Shown here: in pieces, positions 1-8,600 of the stretch
How the letters are laid out: the number at the start of each line of letters is the position of its first letter
How positions within the stretch are numbered: the first letter of the stretch is position 1
Source: Mucilaginibacter paludis DSM 18603
GTDB lineage: Bacteria; Bacteroidota; Bacteroidia; Sphingobacteriales; Sphingobacteriaceae
NCBI RefSeq assembly: GCF_000166195.2
Contig: NZ_CM001403.1
Span: forward strand, 1,674,001 to 1,738,000
Length of the DNA stretch: 64,000 nucleotides
Reading direction: 5' to 3'
The notes under the pieces: generated by a model
The model's database searches: none
Told to the model about the DNA's origin: nothing
What the model saw: only the letters and a program-made list of their open reading frames with translations
Program-made: the position numbers and the translations under genes

Positions 1-24
1 AATTATTACAAATCAAATAATGAT

Positions 25-1056
25 CTATATCGGCAGATCACTATTGTTAGGCTTATCATCTGCCAACAATATAGCCCTAATGCGGTCTATATGAACCTGC
101 GATGATTCCGCCCGCTCTGCGGCCATGCGTGAAGTTGCCCCTTTCTGTTCTTTAGCTACCGTAGTGAGCAGGTTTTTTCTTTCTTCAAACATACGCAGGG
201 CTATCCACATAGTTTCCTCAATTTTTTGAGTTTGAGCAGCGAGTAGTGATACAGAGGTATAAGCATGGCCAGTATGACACCGATAACGTACAAAAGACCC
301 TTTGTGCATCTTCCAGAGTACGCCCCCACAACCGGGACAGTTAAACGGAACTTGTTCACCCAGGGAATTGACCGCAGGCAGGTCACTCAGCACTCGTTCG
401 GCAATCTTTGCTTCTCTTTGAATGTCATCTGGTATTGTTTTTTGCCTGCCCACTTTTCTTGCCATGAGTGTAGCCAAGATACCGCCCATCTCTGCTATTG
501 GCACGCAATAATCTACTTTCAACTGATTTAAGGTATTTTTAGGCATATCGGGATATTGCGCTTCTTTGGGGTCTTGTACGATACAAATGCCGCCACATCT
601 TTGAATGGCGATCATACCGGCAGTGCCATCATCAAGGTAGCCTGTAAGAATAATACCTATCACCTGGTTGCCGAAAGCGACTGCGGCGGAACGGAACAGC
701 GGATCAATACCGGGACGAGAGCGGTTTTCAGCCGCCCCTTTGGTAACGTGCAGTTCGCCGTTTTTTTCGATCAGGAGATGGTGATCGGATGGCGCAAGAT
801 ACACCCGCCCGGCTTTAAACAATTCACCATGTATGGCATGTCCGCATTTTAATTTCCCATGTTTATTTAAGGCATTTAATAACACGTCGCCGGTAGCATC
901 CGGGGAAATGTGCATCACCAAAAGCACAGGCGCAGGGAAATCTTCCGGTAATTGCTGGATTAAAGCGGCCAGCGCATCCAGGCCACCCGCAGAAGCGCCC
1001 ACGACAACGACTTGGCCGGTTTTATAGTTGAAATCTTTAATTTTTGCGATCTTCAT
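25..1056 (-). CDS. CheB-type protein-glutamate methylesterase, stand-alone, with C-terminal zinc-ribbon-like domain
   Basis: 343 residues. The CheB esterase fold runs from about residue 15 to 195. The catalytic Ser is in GASAGG (S22), the His in VMHIS (H49) and the Asp in GYLDDGTAG (about residue 143). CheB hydrolyses glutamyl methyl esters, and related domains also act as glutamine deamidases. There is no N-terminal receiver domain, so it is not the classical phosphorylation-controlled CheB. The C-terminal part (about 235-285) holds CPGCGG followed by RCHTGHAY, a Cys/His set like those appended to stand-alone CheB proteins near hybrid kinases. No chemoreceptor, CheR or CheA lies nearby, so the substrate is unknown. 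The start is the ATG read from 1056. Family assignment is secure; cellular role is inferred. Confidence 0.9.
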   Translation of the reverse strand: MKIAKIKDFNYKTGQVVVVGASAGGLDALAALIQQLPEDFPAPVLLVMHISPDATGDVLLNALNKHGKLKCGHAIHGELFKAGRVYLAPSDHHLLIEKNGELHVTKGAAENRSRPGIDPLFRSAAVAFGNQVIGIILTGYLDDGTAGMIAIQRCGGICIVQDPKEAQYPDMPKNTLNQLKVDYCVPIAEMGGILATLMARKVGRQKTIPDDIQREAKIAERVLSDLPAVNSLGEQVPFNCPGCGGVLWKMHKGSFVRYRCHTGHAYTSVSLLAAQTQKIEETMWIALRMFEERKNLLTTVAKEQKGATSRMAAERAESSQVHIDRIRAILLADDKPNNSDLPI

Positions 1057-1139
1057 TAATCGAACAACAGCAATTTCCCCGGAAAGTTACAACTACGCTA
1101 CACTATTCATAAGAATGAATATTACCACCAGTTTAAATT

Positions 1140-1156
1140 TTAGGCAACTTGCCTAA
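1140..1156. promoter_or_regulatory. Perfect palindrome, candidate operator
   Basis: TTAGGCAA-c-TTGCCTAA: two 8-base arms around one base, inside the 146-base gap after the divergent cheB-like gene and 47 bases before a 40-codon reading frame. The symmetry fits a dimeric repressor site, for example TetR, HxlR or ArsR type. The regulator is unknown; the AraC protein downstream would not be expected to use a strict palindrome. Confidence 0.45.
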
Positions 1157-1202
1157 TCCCTAAAATCTCCCTGCCGACTTTTGATGATCAAATCAGATAG
1201 TC

Positions 1203-1325
1203 ATGAAAAATACCGAAGTCATACCCGATCTTAAAGGCCGCAAGTTCAACGGCCACGTTTCTAAAATCAAACGCATCCGCACCGAGCAGATGTTCTGGCA
1301 AGATCATGACATGGAAGCTTTATAA
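1203..1325 (+). CDS. Small hypothetical protein (40 aa)
   Basis: ATG to TAA frame of 40 codons starting MKNTEVIPDLKGRKFNGHV, basic at the front and acidic near the end. No domain recognised. It lies between the palindrome at 1140-1156 and the dehydrogenase gene, separated from the latter by 137 bases that contain a second palindrome (AATAGAATTCTATT, 1335-1348). It may be a real small protein, a leader peptide or the remnant of a longer gene. No Shine-Dalgarno is visible. Low confidence. Confidence 0.3.
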   Translation: MKNTEVIPDLKGRKFNGHVSKIKRIRTEQMFWQDHDMEAL

Positions 1326-1462
1326 CCATATAATAATAGAATTCTATTTTAGATTTTAATCGCGGGTCGCATTTATCATTTTGACTACAACAAACTCCGG
1401 TTTCGTTACGTATTGCCGATATCTGTACCCGAAATTTGCAGTTCAATATAAAACGAAAAGAA

Positions 1463-2200
1463 ATGACAAAAACGATTTTTATAACCGGGGCTTCTGCCGG
1501 TATAGGAAAAGCGACCGCACAGTATTTTGCAGAAAAGGGCTGGAACGTGATCGCTACTATGCGCAGGCCGGAAAATGAAAAAGAACTGAACCTGCTGAGT
1601 AATGTGACTTTGCTGCCACTGGATGTTACCAATACGGAACAGATCAAAGAAACTACCGAAAAAGCGCTGGCATTGGGCGAGATTGATGTTGTATTTAACA
1701 ATGCGGGTTATGCGTTGCTGGGTATACTCGAAGCAACAACAGACCAGCAGTTAGTTGAACAGATGGAAACGAATTTCTTTGGCGTTGTTCGGGTGACCCA
1801 GGCCTTCATTCCATACTTTCGTGAAAAAGGATCAGGGCTTTTTATCACCACCGGATCATCTGCCGGCCTGATGGGTTTCCCGGTAAGTTCCATGTATGAT
1901 GCCAGCAAATGGGCGCTGGAAGGCTGGAGCGAAAGCCTGTCTTACGAATTAAGTGAGGTGGGTATTGGGATTAAAACCATTGAACCGGGACTGGTTTCAA
2001 CGGATATCGGAGACCGGTCTGTATTTGTCGCTCATCCGGCCTACGAAACTTTGATGGGTAAATTCATGGCGCTCATCCAACACGGTGAAAACACGACCAC
2101 ACCGGCACAGATCGCTGAAGTTGTTTATGGCGCAGCGACCGATGGTAAAGACACCCTGCGTTATGTGTGCGGCGAGGATGCAAAAAATTTGTATGCATAG
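1463..2200 (+). CDS. Short-chain dehydrogenase/reductase (SDR)
   Basis: 245 residues, usual length for a classical SDR. NAD(P)-binding motif TGASAGIG at about residues 8-15, the NNAG motif in NNAGYALLG, catalytic Ser in TTGSSAG, and the active-site pair in YDASKWALEG (Tyr-x3-Lys). It should be a cytosolic NAD(P)H-dependent oxidoreductase; the substrate cannot be read from sequence. The start is placed at the ATG giving MTKTIFITGAS because the glycine motif then sits at its normal distance from the N terminus. An AraC regulator follows in the same direction after about 130 bases, a common arrangement, so it may control this gene. Confidence 0.9.
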   Translation: MTKTIFITGASAGIGKATAQYFAEKGWNVIATMRRPENEKELNLLSNVTLLPLDVTNTEQIKETTEKALALGEIDVVFNNAGYALLGILEATTDQQLVEQMETNFFGVVRVTQAFIPYFREKGSGLFITTGSSAGLMGFPVSSMYDASKWALEGWSESLSYELSEVGIGIKTIEPGLVSTDIGDRSVFVAHPAYETLMGKFMALIQHGENTTTPAQIAEVVYGAATDGKDTLRYVCGEDAKNLYA

Positions 2201-2332
2201 CGTCTTGCAGTTGGCGACGAGGCTTTCCGGGCAGGGATAAAACAAATGCTGAATGCCTGAAAAATCAAAAATTACACTGCCGGTAGATTTTCTTTGACGA
2301 AATTTACCGGCATTAAGAACCCGGAGGTTATT

Positions 2333-3247
2333 ATGGAACAACGAAATAAATTGCGTGTTTTTCACTCTATTACAGAAATGCAGCGGGTTTTTGGATTGCC
2401 ACAGCCGCTACATCCGCTCATCAGCATGCTCGATTACAGCAAGGTTGAAATCAACAGGGAAATGCTGGCCAATCCTTTTGTAATGGATTTTTACAACATT
2501 ACCTATAACGAATCGGCCGGTTGTAAAATGAAATACGGGCAGACCGTCTATGATTTCGAAGAAGGCGGCATGTTTTTTACTTCACCCGGTCAGCCATTAA
2601 CAGGCATTGAAACGACTACAGCGACTACAGGGTTTACCCTGCTGATCCATCCCGACTTTTTAAGGAACTATACGCTGGATAGCAAGATCAAAACATATGG
2701 ATTTTTCTCTTATTCCGTGAATGAATCGCTGCATCTTTCCGGTAAAGAAAAAACGATCATTAACGCAATCTGCAAAAACATTGGCGACGAACTGGAAACC
2801 GCTATAGACGACATCAGCCAGGATGTGCTGATCTCGCAGATCGAACTGCTGCTGAACTACAGCCAGCGCTCTTATAAACGGCAGTTTATCACCCGGAAAC
2901 CGCTTAACAACGCGTTGCTGGAGAAACTGGATAAGATCCTGGATGCTTATTTCAACCATAAAACGGCCCTGTTGCAGGGTTTGCCTACGGTTCAGTTTCT
3001 TGCCGGGGAATTAAATTTATCGCCCAAATATCTGGGTGACATGCTGCGAACCCTTACCGGACATAATACACAACAGCACATACACCTCAGGCTCATTGAA
3101 AAAGCCAAAGAGATATTAACAATTAGTGATCTGACAGTCGGCGAAATTGCTTTTGAACTTGGCTTTGAACATCCGCAGTCATTCAGTAAATTTTTCAAAT
3201 CAAAGACCAGTCTCTCTCCCCTTGAATTCAGGGCAAGCTATAATTAG
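2333..3247 (+). CDS. AraC-family transcriptional regulator
   Basis: 304 residues. The C-terminal quarter carries two helix-turn-helix units: the first around FLAGELNLSPKYLGDML, the second around IAFELGFEHPQSFSKFF, followed by the family tail LSPLEFR. The N-terminal part (about 1-190) is the cupin-like sensing domain type found in AraC regulators that neighbour oxidoreductases in Bacteroidota. The start is the ATG at 2333 because a strong ribosome binding site, GGAGG, lies at 2323-2327, five bases upstream; this is unusual in this window, where most genes have none. It probably regulates the adjacent dehydrogenase. The ligand is unknown. Confidence 0.9.
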   Translation: MEQRNKLRVFHSITEMQRVFGLPQPLHPLISMLDYSKVEINREMLANPFVMDFYNITYNESAGCKMKYGQTVYDFEEGGMFFTSPGQPLTGIETTTATTGFTLLIHPDFLRNYTLDSKIKTYGFFSYSVNESLHLSGKEKTIINAICKNIGDELETAIDDISQDVLISQIELLLNYSQRSYKRQFITRKPLNNALLEKLDKILDAYFNHKTALLQGLPTVQFLAGELNLSPKYLGDMLRTLTGHNTQQHIHLRLIEKAKEILTISDLTVGEIAFELGFEHPQSFSKFFKSKTSLSPLEFRASYN

Positions 3248-3704
3248 TTTGCCTGACACATATTATGATGAATATTTAATCCGTATGTTGGCAATAGCCG
3301 AAGAACAACTATAAGACGATTTGGCATTAGTTTTTATCCGGCGCTGGCTTTTCTAATTTATCGATAATTATTCAATATAATAGTTTTGAGAAATCGAATT
3401 ACCTAAATATCGGTAATTCAACATTTAAGCATACTCAAAAAAATGAGGCCCGCTTATCCTTGTAGATTTCTCTAATAATTCTTAAAATCTCCTGAAGGTG
3501 TTCTAATGGGCTCCCTCCCTCTCCACTTAATTATTTTCCAACCCATGTAAATCCAGCAAGAAAACAAGTCAGACATTGCATAGCCTGTTAAAATAACTAC
3601 AATGATTTCATCGAAATAACGAGCTTGCTAAAAAGAAAATCCGTTCCATAATAAATTACTAATAAAATTAGTAATTTATCTAAATTATTTTTCACTTTTG
3701 CTTT
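3248..3704. other. Intergenic region with an inverted repeat near its end
   Basis: 457 bases, AT-rich, with no convincing reading frame or RNA gene. The only clear structure is the inverted repeat at 3651-3679. Confidence 0.5.
3651..3679. promoter_or_regulatory. 13-bp perfect inverted repeat, candidate operator
   Basis: ATAAATTACTAAT, three A, then ATTAGTAATTTAT: 13-base arms match perfectly around a 3-base spacer. It ends 25 bases before the first possible start codon of the next gene, which places it over the probable promoter. It is too AT-rich to be an intrinsic terminator. The likely role is binding by a dimeric regulator that controls the small gene and perhaps the alkB-like gene behind it. 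Confidence 0.45.
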
Positions 3705-3980
3705 ATGATGATCAACAATGCGAATCTGATTAAAGAAGCCAAAGCCTGGATAAAGCGTAAAAATGCGCCCGACGAAATTATTAGGGTAGTAACCGATATA
3801 GAACAAAAGGGCGCGGTGATAAGTTATGAATTATATACCGCCTTTGATGACAGGCCTGATTACCTTGGCAGAATATTATTTGACGCTCAAGGCTACTGGA
3901 TTTACGATGGCGAAATACTCAAAATTGGCGAACAAGAGCAACTGGCAAAATTTATTATGAATTATGTAAAGACACTGTAA
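3705..3980 (+). CDS. Small hypothetical protein (90-91 aa)
   Basis: Starts with two consecutive ATG codons (3705 and 3708); either may be used. Mostly soluble and charged (EAKAWIKRKNAPDE, then DIEQKGAVISYELYTAF) with no signal peptide or membrane segment. No family recognised. It ends 19 bases before the AlkB-like gene in the same direction, so the two are probably cotranscribed, and a perfect inverted repeat precedes it. Function unknown. Confidence 0.6.
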   Translation: MMINNANLIKEAKAWIKRKNAPDEIIRVVTDIEQKGAVISYELYTAFDDRPDYLGRILFDAQGYWIYDGEILKIGEQEQLAKFIMNYVKTL

Positions 3981-3999
3981 AACAGAAGAGAGAGCGGAG

Positions 4000-4614
4000 A
4001 TGGAGCAATTGAGTTTTTTAGAGATGGCGGGCCAGAGCAGGGGATTACCGGAAGAACTACTGGAATACCGGCCAGGTTTATTTAGTGAAGCGGAAAGCGA
4101 CCAATTGTTGCAGAATTTTATAACGGAAGTACCCTGGAAGCAAACGATCCAAAAAATGTATGATAAGGAAGTGACTACGCCCAGGCTTACAGCCTGGTAC
4201 GGTGATATCGGCACTGATTATTCCGCTACCGGGACACTATCCAATCCAGCATCCTGGACACCCGAACTGCTCATGATAAAAAACAAGGTAGAACCTTTGG
4301 CAGGCATTCAATTCAATAGTGTACTGCTCAATTATTACCGCGACGGTAATGATTCGGTAGCATGGCACAGCGACCGGGAAAAAGTGCTGGGCAAACATCC
4401 CATTATCGCCTCTGTAAGTTTGGGGCAGGTTAGAAGCTTCGATATCCGCAACAAGGCAAATCATCATCAAAAATATTCCGTCAGGCTTGAGCATGGCTCA
4501 TTTTTGCTAATGAAAGGCGACCTACAGGAGCACGGGGAACACCGGATAGCCAAATCCACCCAAACCATGAAGCCACGGGTTAATCTAACGTTCCGGGTAG
4601 TGATACCTCACTAA
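4000..4614 (+). CDS. AlkB-like 2-oxoglutarate/Fe(II) dioxygenase
   Basis: 204 residues, the length of short AlkB homologues of the ALKBH2/3 type. The iron ligands are visible: His and Asp in WHSDREK (about residue 123) and the distal His in HGEHRI (about 179). The 2-oxoglutarate-binding arginines lie in PRVNLTFR near the C terminus, and NYYRDGND is the usual stretch ahead of the HxD. Such enzymes remove alkyl lesions such as 1-methyladenine and 3-methylcytosine from DNA or RNA by oxidative demethylation in the cytoplasm. The start ATG follows the purine-rich stretch AGAGAGCGGAG. Probably in an operon with the small gene upstream. Confidence 0.92.
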   Translation: MEQLSFLEMAGQSRGLPEELLEYRPGLFSEAESDQLLQNFITEVPWKQTIQKMYDKEVTTPRLTAWYGDIGTDYSATGTLSNPASWTPELLMIKNKVEPLAGIQFNSVLLNYYRDGNDSVAWHSDREKVLGKHPIIASVSLGQVRSFDIRNKANHHQKYSVRLEHGSFLLMKGDLQEHGEHRIAKSTQTMKPRVNLTFRVVIPH

Positions 4615-4707
4615 CAGAATATTTTCAGGACACATTACTCATCGAATTTTTTTTCAGAATGGTATTTTAGCAAAAAAACCAAGTTAAATACCAATATATC
4701 ATAAAAA

Positions 4708-5646
4708 TTACTGCCCCATATTTAAAGGTTTTGAATTGGGTGAGTCGAAATGAAAGGACAGCATAATCTCATGAGTTGCGTTGCTAAAGCTGCCGATATT
4801 GTTAGATGCCGTGCCAAATTGATAACTATAACCTATATGAAAACTATCTGTTTTAAATGATAAAATGGTAGCTACTTCGTTATTGGTACGGTAGTTTACA
4901 CCTAACCCGTAGGTATCCTTTGCATATAAGGTGGTCGAAATATCTGCTATTACCGGTACCCCACGGGTGTAGGAGACGAGAGAGGCCGGTTTAATTTTGA
5001 AATCCTCATTCAGATCCATATAAAATGCTCCCGTAAGATAATAGTTATTTCTAAAACTCTGGTTAGTTTGAACCGAACCAACGCCTAAGCTCCGCAAGCT
5101 GATCTCAGGAACCGATACACCGAAGTAATAGTCATCATCGTAAAACATCACACCAAAGCCCATGTTGGGTTCCCTTTCGTTAATGTTAGTTAGCAGTGCA
5201 TCGCCATAACCCAGGGAACTATAGTTTGCAATATAGTTTTTGAAGCCCGCGTTGATGGAAACTGCCAAATGCTGAAAATCGTTTATCTGTATGCTTTTGG
5301 CAAGGAACACGTTAAGCGTTGTAAGATGCTCTACCGAAAATTGATCATCCCTGATAATCAGCCCCGCCGACCCATCCATTGACTGGATAGGGAAGTCGCC
5401 GTTAAATAAATACGTGGTGGGCGCACCGGGCACCCCTACCCACTGCTTTCTTACGGCTGTACTGATGGTTCCGGCACCGTCATTCCGCAAAGAAAATGCA
5501 GGATTAACCGGGGTAAGGTTATCCATATACTGTGTAAAACTTGTTTGCTGCGCGTGTGTATCAAAGACGGTAAGGATGATGATCGCGCTGAACAAAAAAG
5601 CAAACAATTGCCGCCTGCACAATCTGCTATTCTGAATTAAACTCAT
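4708..5646 (-). CDS. PorP/SprF family type IX secretion system membrane protein
   Basis: 312 residues with a signal peptide ending near DTHAQQ, then the family hallmark FTQYMDNLTPVNPAFS, and a C-terminal half of alternating beta strands (for example FHIGYSYQFG) expected to form an outer-membrane barrel. PorP/SprF proteins are partners for secretion or surface anchoring of T9SS substrates that end in a type B (CHU_C) domain; the known pair is SprF with SprB. Here the gene directly follows such a substrate: its ATG overlaps the substrate's TAA by one base (TAATG, at 5644-5648), which implies translational coupling and a dedicated role for the giant protein. Confidence 0.92.
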   Translation of the reverse strand: MSLIQNSRLCRRQLFAFLFSAIIILTVFDTHAQQTSFTQYMDNLTPVNPAFSLRNDGAGTISTAVRKQWVGVPGAPTTYLFNGDFPIQSMDGSAGLIIRDDQFSVEHLTTLNVFLAKSIQINDFQHLAVSINAGFKNYIANYSSLGYGDALLTNINEREPNMGFGVMFYDDDYYFGVSVPEISLRSLGVGSVQTNQSFRNNYYLTGAFYMDLNEDFKIKPASLVSYTRGVPVIADISTTLYAKDTYGLGVNYRTNNEVATILSFKTDSFHIGYSYQFGTASNNIGSFSNATHEIMLSFHFDSPNSKPLNMGQ

Positions 5647-8600
5647 TAGTATTTTAGAATTAAAAATCCTTTAATCTGTTTCTTCTTTCCGTTTACGGTG
5701 TATTCTAACAGGTAAAAATAGGTGCCCTGTGGTTGTAGCGATCCTGCATTCGAGCGCCCGTCGAACGAATTGGCATGATTATCATAGCCCGTTGTCTCAA
5801 ATATTTTAGCCCCGTTCCTGTTAGCGATAACCAGGTGATTATCCGTGAACTTAGTAATACCTTCAATAATTAATATGTCGTTATCACCATCACCATTAGG
5901 CGTTACAACCGGATGAAAAACTACATCATTCTGCTGGTCATCGTCCACCGTTACGGTTTGCTGCACATCGGCAGCTGGTAAATTATTATCATCTCCAGGC
6001 TGGCTGGCAGTGATCCGCACTGTTCCCAGGCTGTACAAAGCAAGCGAATGGCCAACAACTGTCGCAACGTTCGGGTCGGAGCTTGTTAATGTCACCGGCA
6101 GGCCGGAGCTTGCAGATACATTTAGCGTAATGGTAGTGCCCTTGATGGCCGGGGAGGGTATTGTGCTGAAATTAATGGCTTGGGCCGCCTTGTTAACCAG
6201 CAATGTAACTTGCGCTGCAGGCTTTGTTGTATAATTGCTATTGGCCGCCACGGTAGCAACTATTGTTGCGGATCCGGCTGCTGCAATATGTATTCTGCCG
6301 TTTACTATCGTAGCCACACTGGTATTTAAACTGGTGTAAAGCACCGCCTCGCCTGTACTGGCAACAGCAGATGGCGCAAAATCAGTATCGCCGTATGTTT
6401 TAGCAGGGAGACTGGTAAAGGCTATTGTACGGGTAGCTGGCGTGACAGTCAGATTCCCTGTTACGTAACTAATCACATAGTTGGCCGAAACTGCTCCGCT
6501 TACCGTTATGGGGTATATCCCTACGTTTGATGTTATAGTTGCCGTGGTTGACAACGACGCCTGGGTAGGCAGCTTAGAGGCGTCTTCGCCGTAAACAAAT
6601 CCGTTATAAGTAGCCGTAAAAATGGGATCTGCTGCACCATAAATCCTGGTTTGATTATCTGCCGTAATGGTTAGCGCAGCCTGCCTTACTACTACTGTTT
6701 GTGATACCGGGGCTGCGGCAGCATAGTTTGCATTACCATCCTGAGAGGCCGTTATTACCGTTGTACCTGCACCAGTGATATGTAAGCTGCCGTTAACCAC
6801 AGCAGCAACTGCGGGATTACTGCTCGAGAAATTAATGGGCAGTCCCGACGTGGCAGAGGCAAACAGTGCAGCGTCCGCATCACCATAGGTTTTATTACTC
6901 ATAGCGGCAAAAGTAATCAGCTGGCTTGATGCCGACACCGTTAATATACCTGGTGTATAACCAATCACATAATTAGCTGCTAAACCGCCGCTAACGGTTA
7001 TCGGGTAGGTTCCCGGTATCGATGAAACCGTCGCCGTAGTGGTTACTACCGGCACTGTAGTCAATACGGAAGCCTGGTCTCCTGCCACAAAGCCGTTGTA
7101 GCTTAAAGTCAACGTTGGGTTAGCAGCTCCAAATGCCCTTGTTTGGTTATCCGCAGTAATCATCAGCGATGCCGGGGTAACAGTTAAATTGCCTGCAACG
7201 TAGTTGATGCTATAGTTTGCTGCCAGTGCCCCGCTCACCGTTAGGGGATAATTACCTACGCCGGATGCAATAACCGCAGTAGTGCTCACTAAGGGTTGGG
7301 CTGTTAAAACGCTTTGCGTTTCGCCGTTTACAAAACCGGAATAGCTTACCGTTAAAGCTGGGGTGACTGAACCGTATACTTTGTTTTGGTTAAAGGCAGT
7401 AATAATGAGTGTAGCTGGGTTAACAGTTAACGTTCTGCTAACAGGCATTGCCTCCGCATAGCTGGTGTTGGCCGCCTGGGTTGCAGTAATGATAGTATTC
7501 CCTGCACTTACTATGTGGATTTCGCCATTTGCTGTAATAGTAGCCACAGCGGGGTTACTGCTGGTATAAACTATCGGAATGATTGTATTACTACTGGTTG
7601 CAACGACGGTGATATCGGCGCTACCGTAGGTAACGGCTGAAGGCTGATTAAAGGTGATGACAGGGACTGTCAATACCTCGGTAGTAAAATTTAAAATTGC
7701 GCCATTGATAACGCCGTTTGCCGTTTTAGCGGTTATCCTGAAATAATAAGTGGTAGCATTTTTTAAACCATTGATGGTACTTGTGAATGTAGTGTTTCCT
7801 GTTCCAGGTTGAACAGGACTGGTACCCGTTGTTAACAGTGCCAGGCTGGCACCTGATAGATCGGGGGAGGTGCTGTATTCCATTGTTACCGTAGCAGCTA
7901 TGCCGTTATCGTTAACAGAACCATTCAGCGTGGCACCTGTTGATGTGATTGATGTTGCCGGCACCGTTGTTACACTTGGATTTATTAAGCCAGCTGCCGT
8001 AACGGTTAACACACCGGCAACGTAGCTGATGTTATAGTTTAAAGCTGCTGCACCACTTGCAATAATTGGATATAAGCCTGCCGGTGACGCTGCAGTAGCC
8101 GTTGTTGTGATTATCGGTAAAGTGGTTAAGCTACTTTGTGTATCTCCGTTCACAAATCCTGAATAGCTTGCCGTAAACAACGGATTGGCAGCCCCAGTCA
8201 CCTTACTTTGATTATTGACAGTAATAGTGAGGGCAGCCTTGCTCACTGTTAAAGTACCGGCAACATAATTGATGTTGTAGTTAGAAGATACTGCACCGCT
8301 AACCGTTACAGGATAAGCGCCCACCGGCGAATTGGTAGTTGCTGTTGTACTTAACAAGGGTTGTACTGCTAAAACGCTTTGTGTTTCGCCATTTACAAAA
8401 CCAAAATAACTTGCAGTTAAAGCTGGATTAGTGGAACCATATACTTTGCTTTGGTTAGTGGCAGTAATAGTGAGGGCAGCCTGGCTTACGGTCAATGTAC
8501 CGCTAACATAATTGATATCATAATTAGAAGATACTGCACTGCTGGCTGTTATAAGATAACTGCCAGCAGCCGATGATACGGTAGCAGTGGTGCTAACCGT

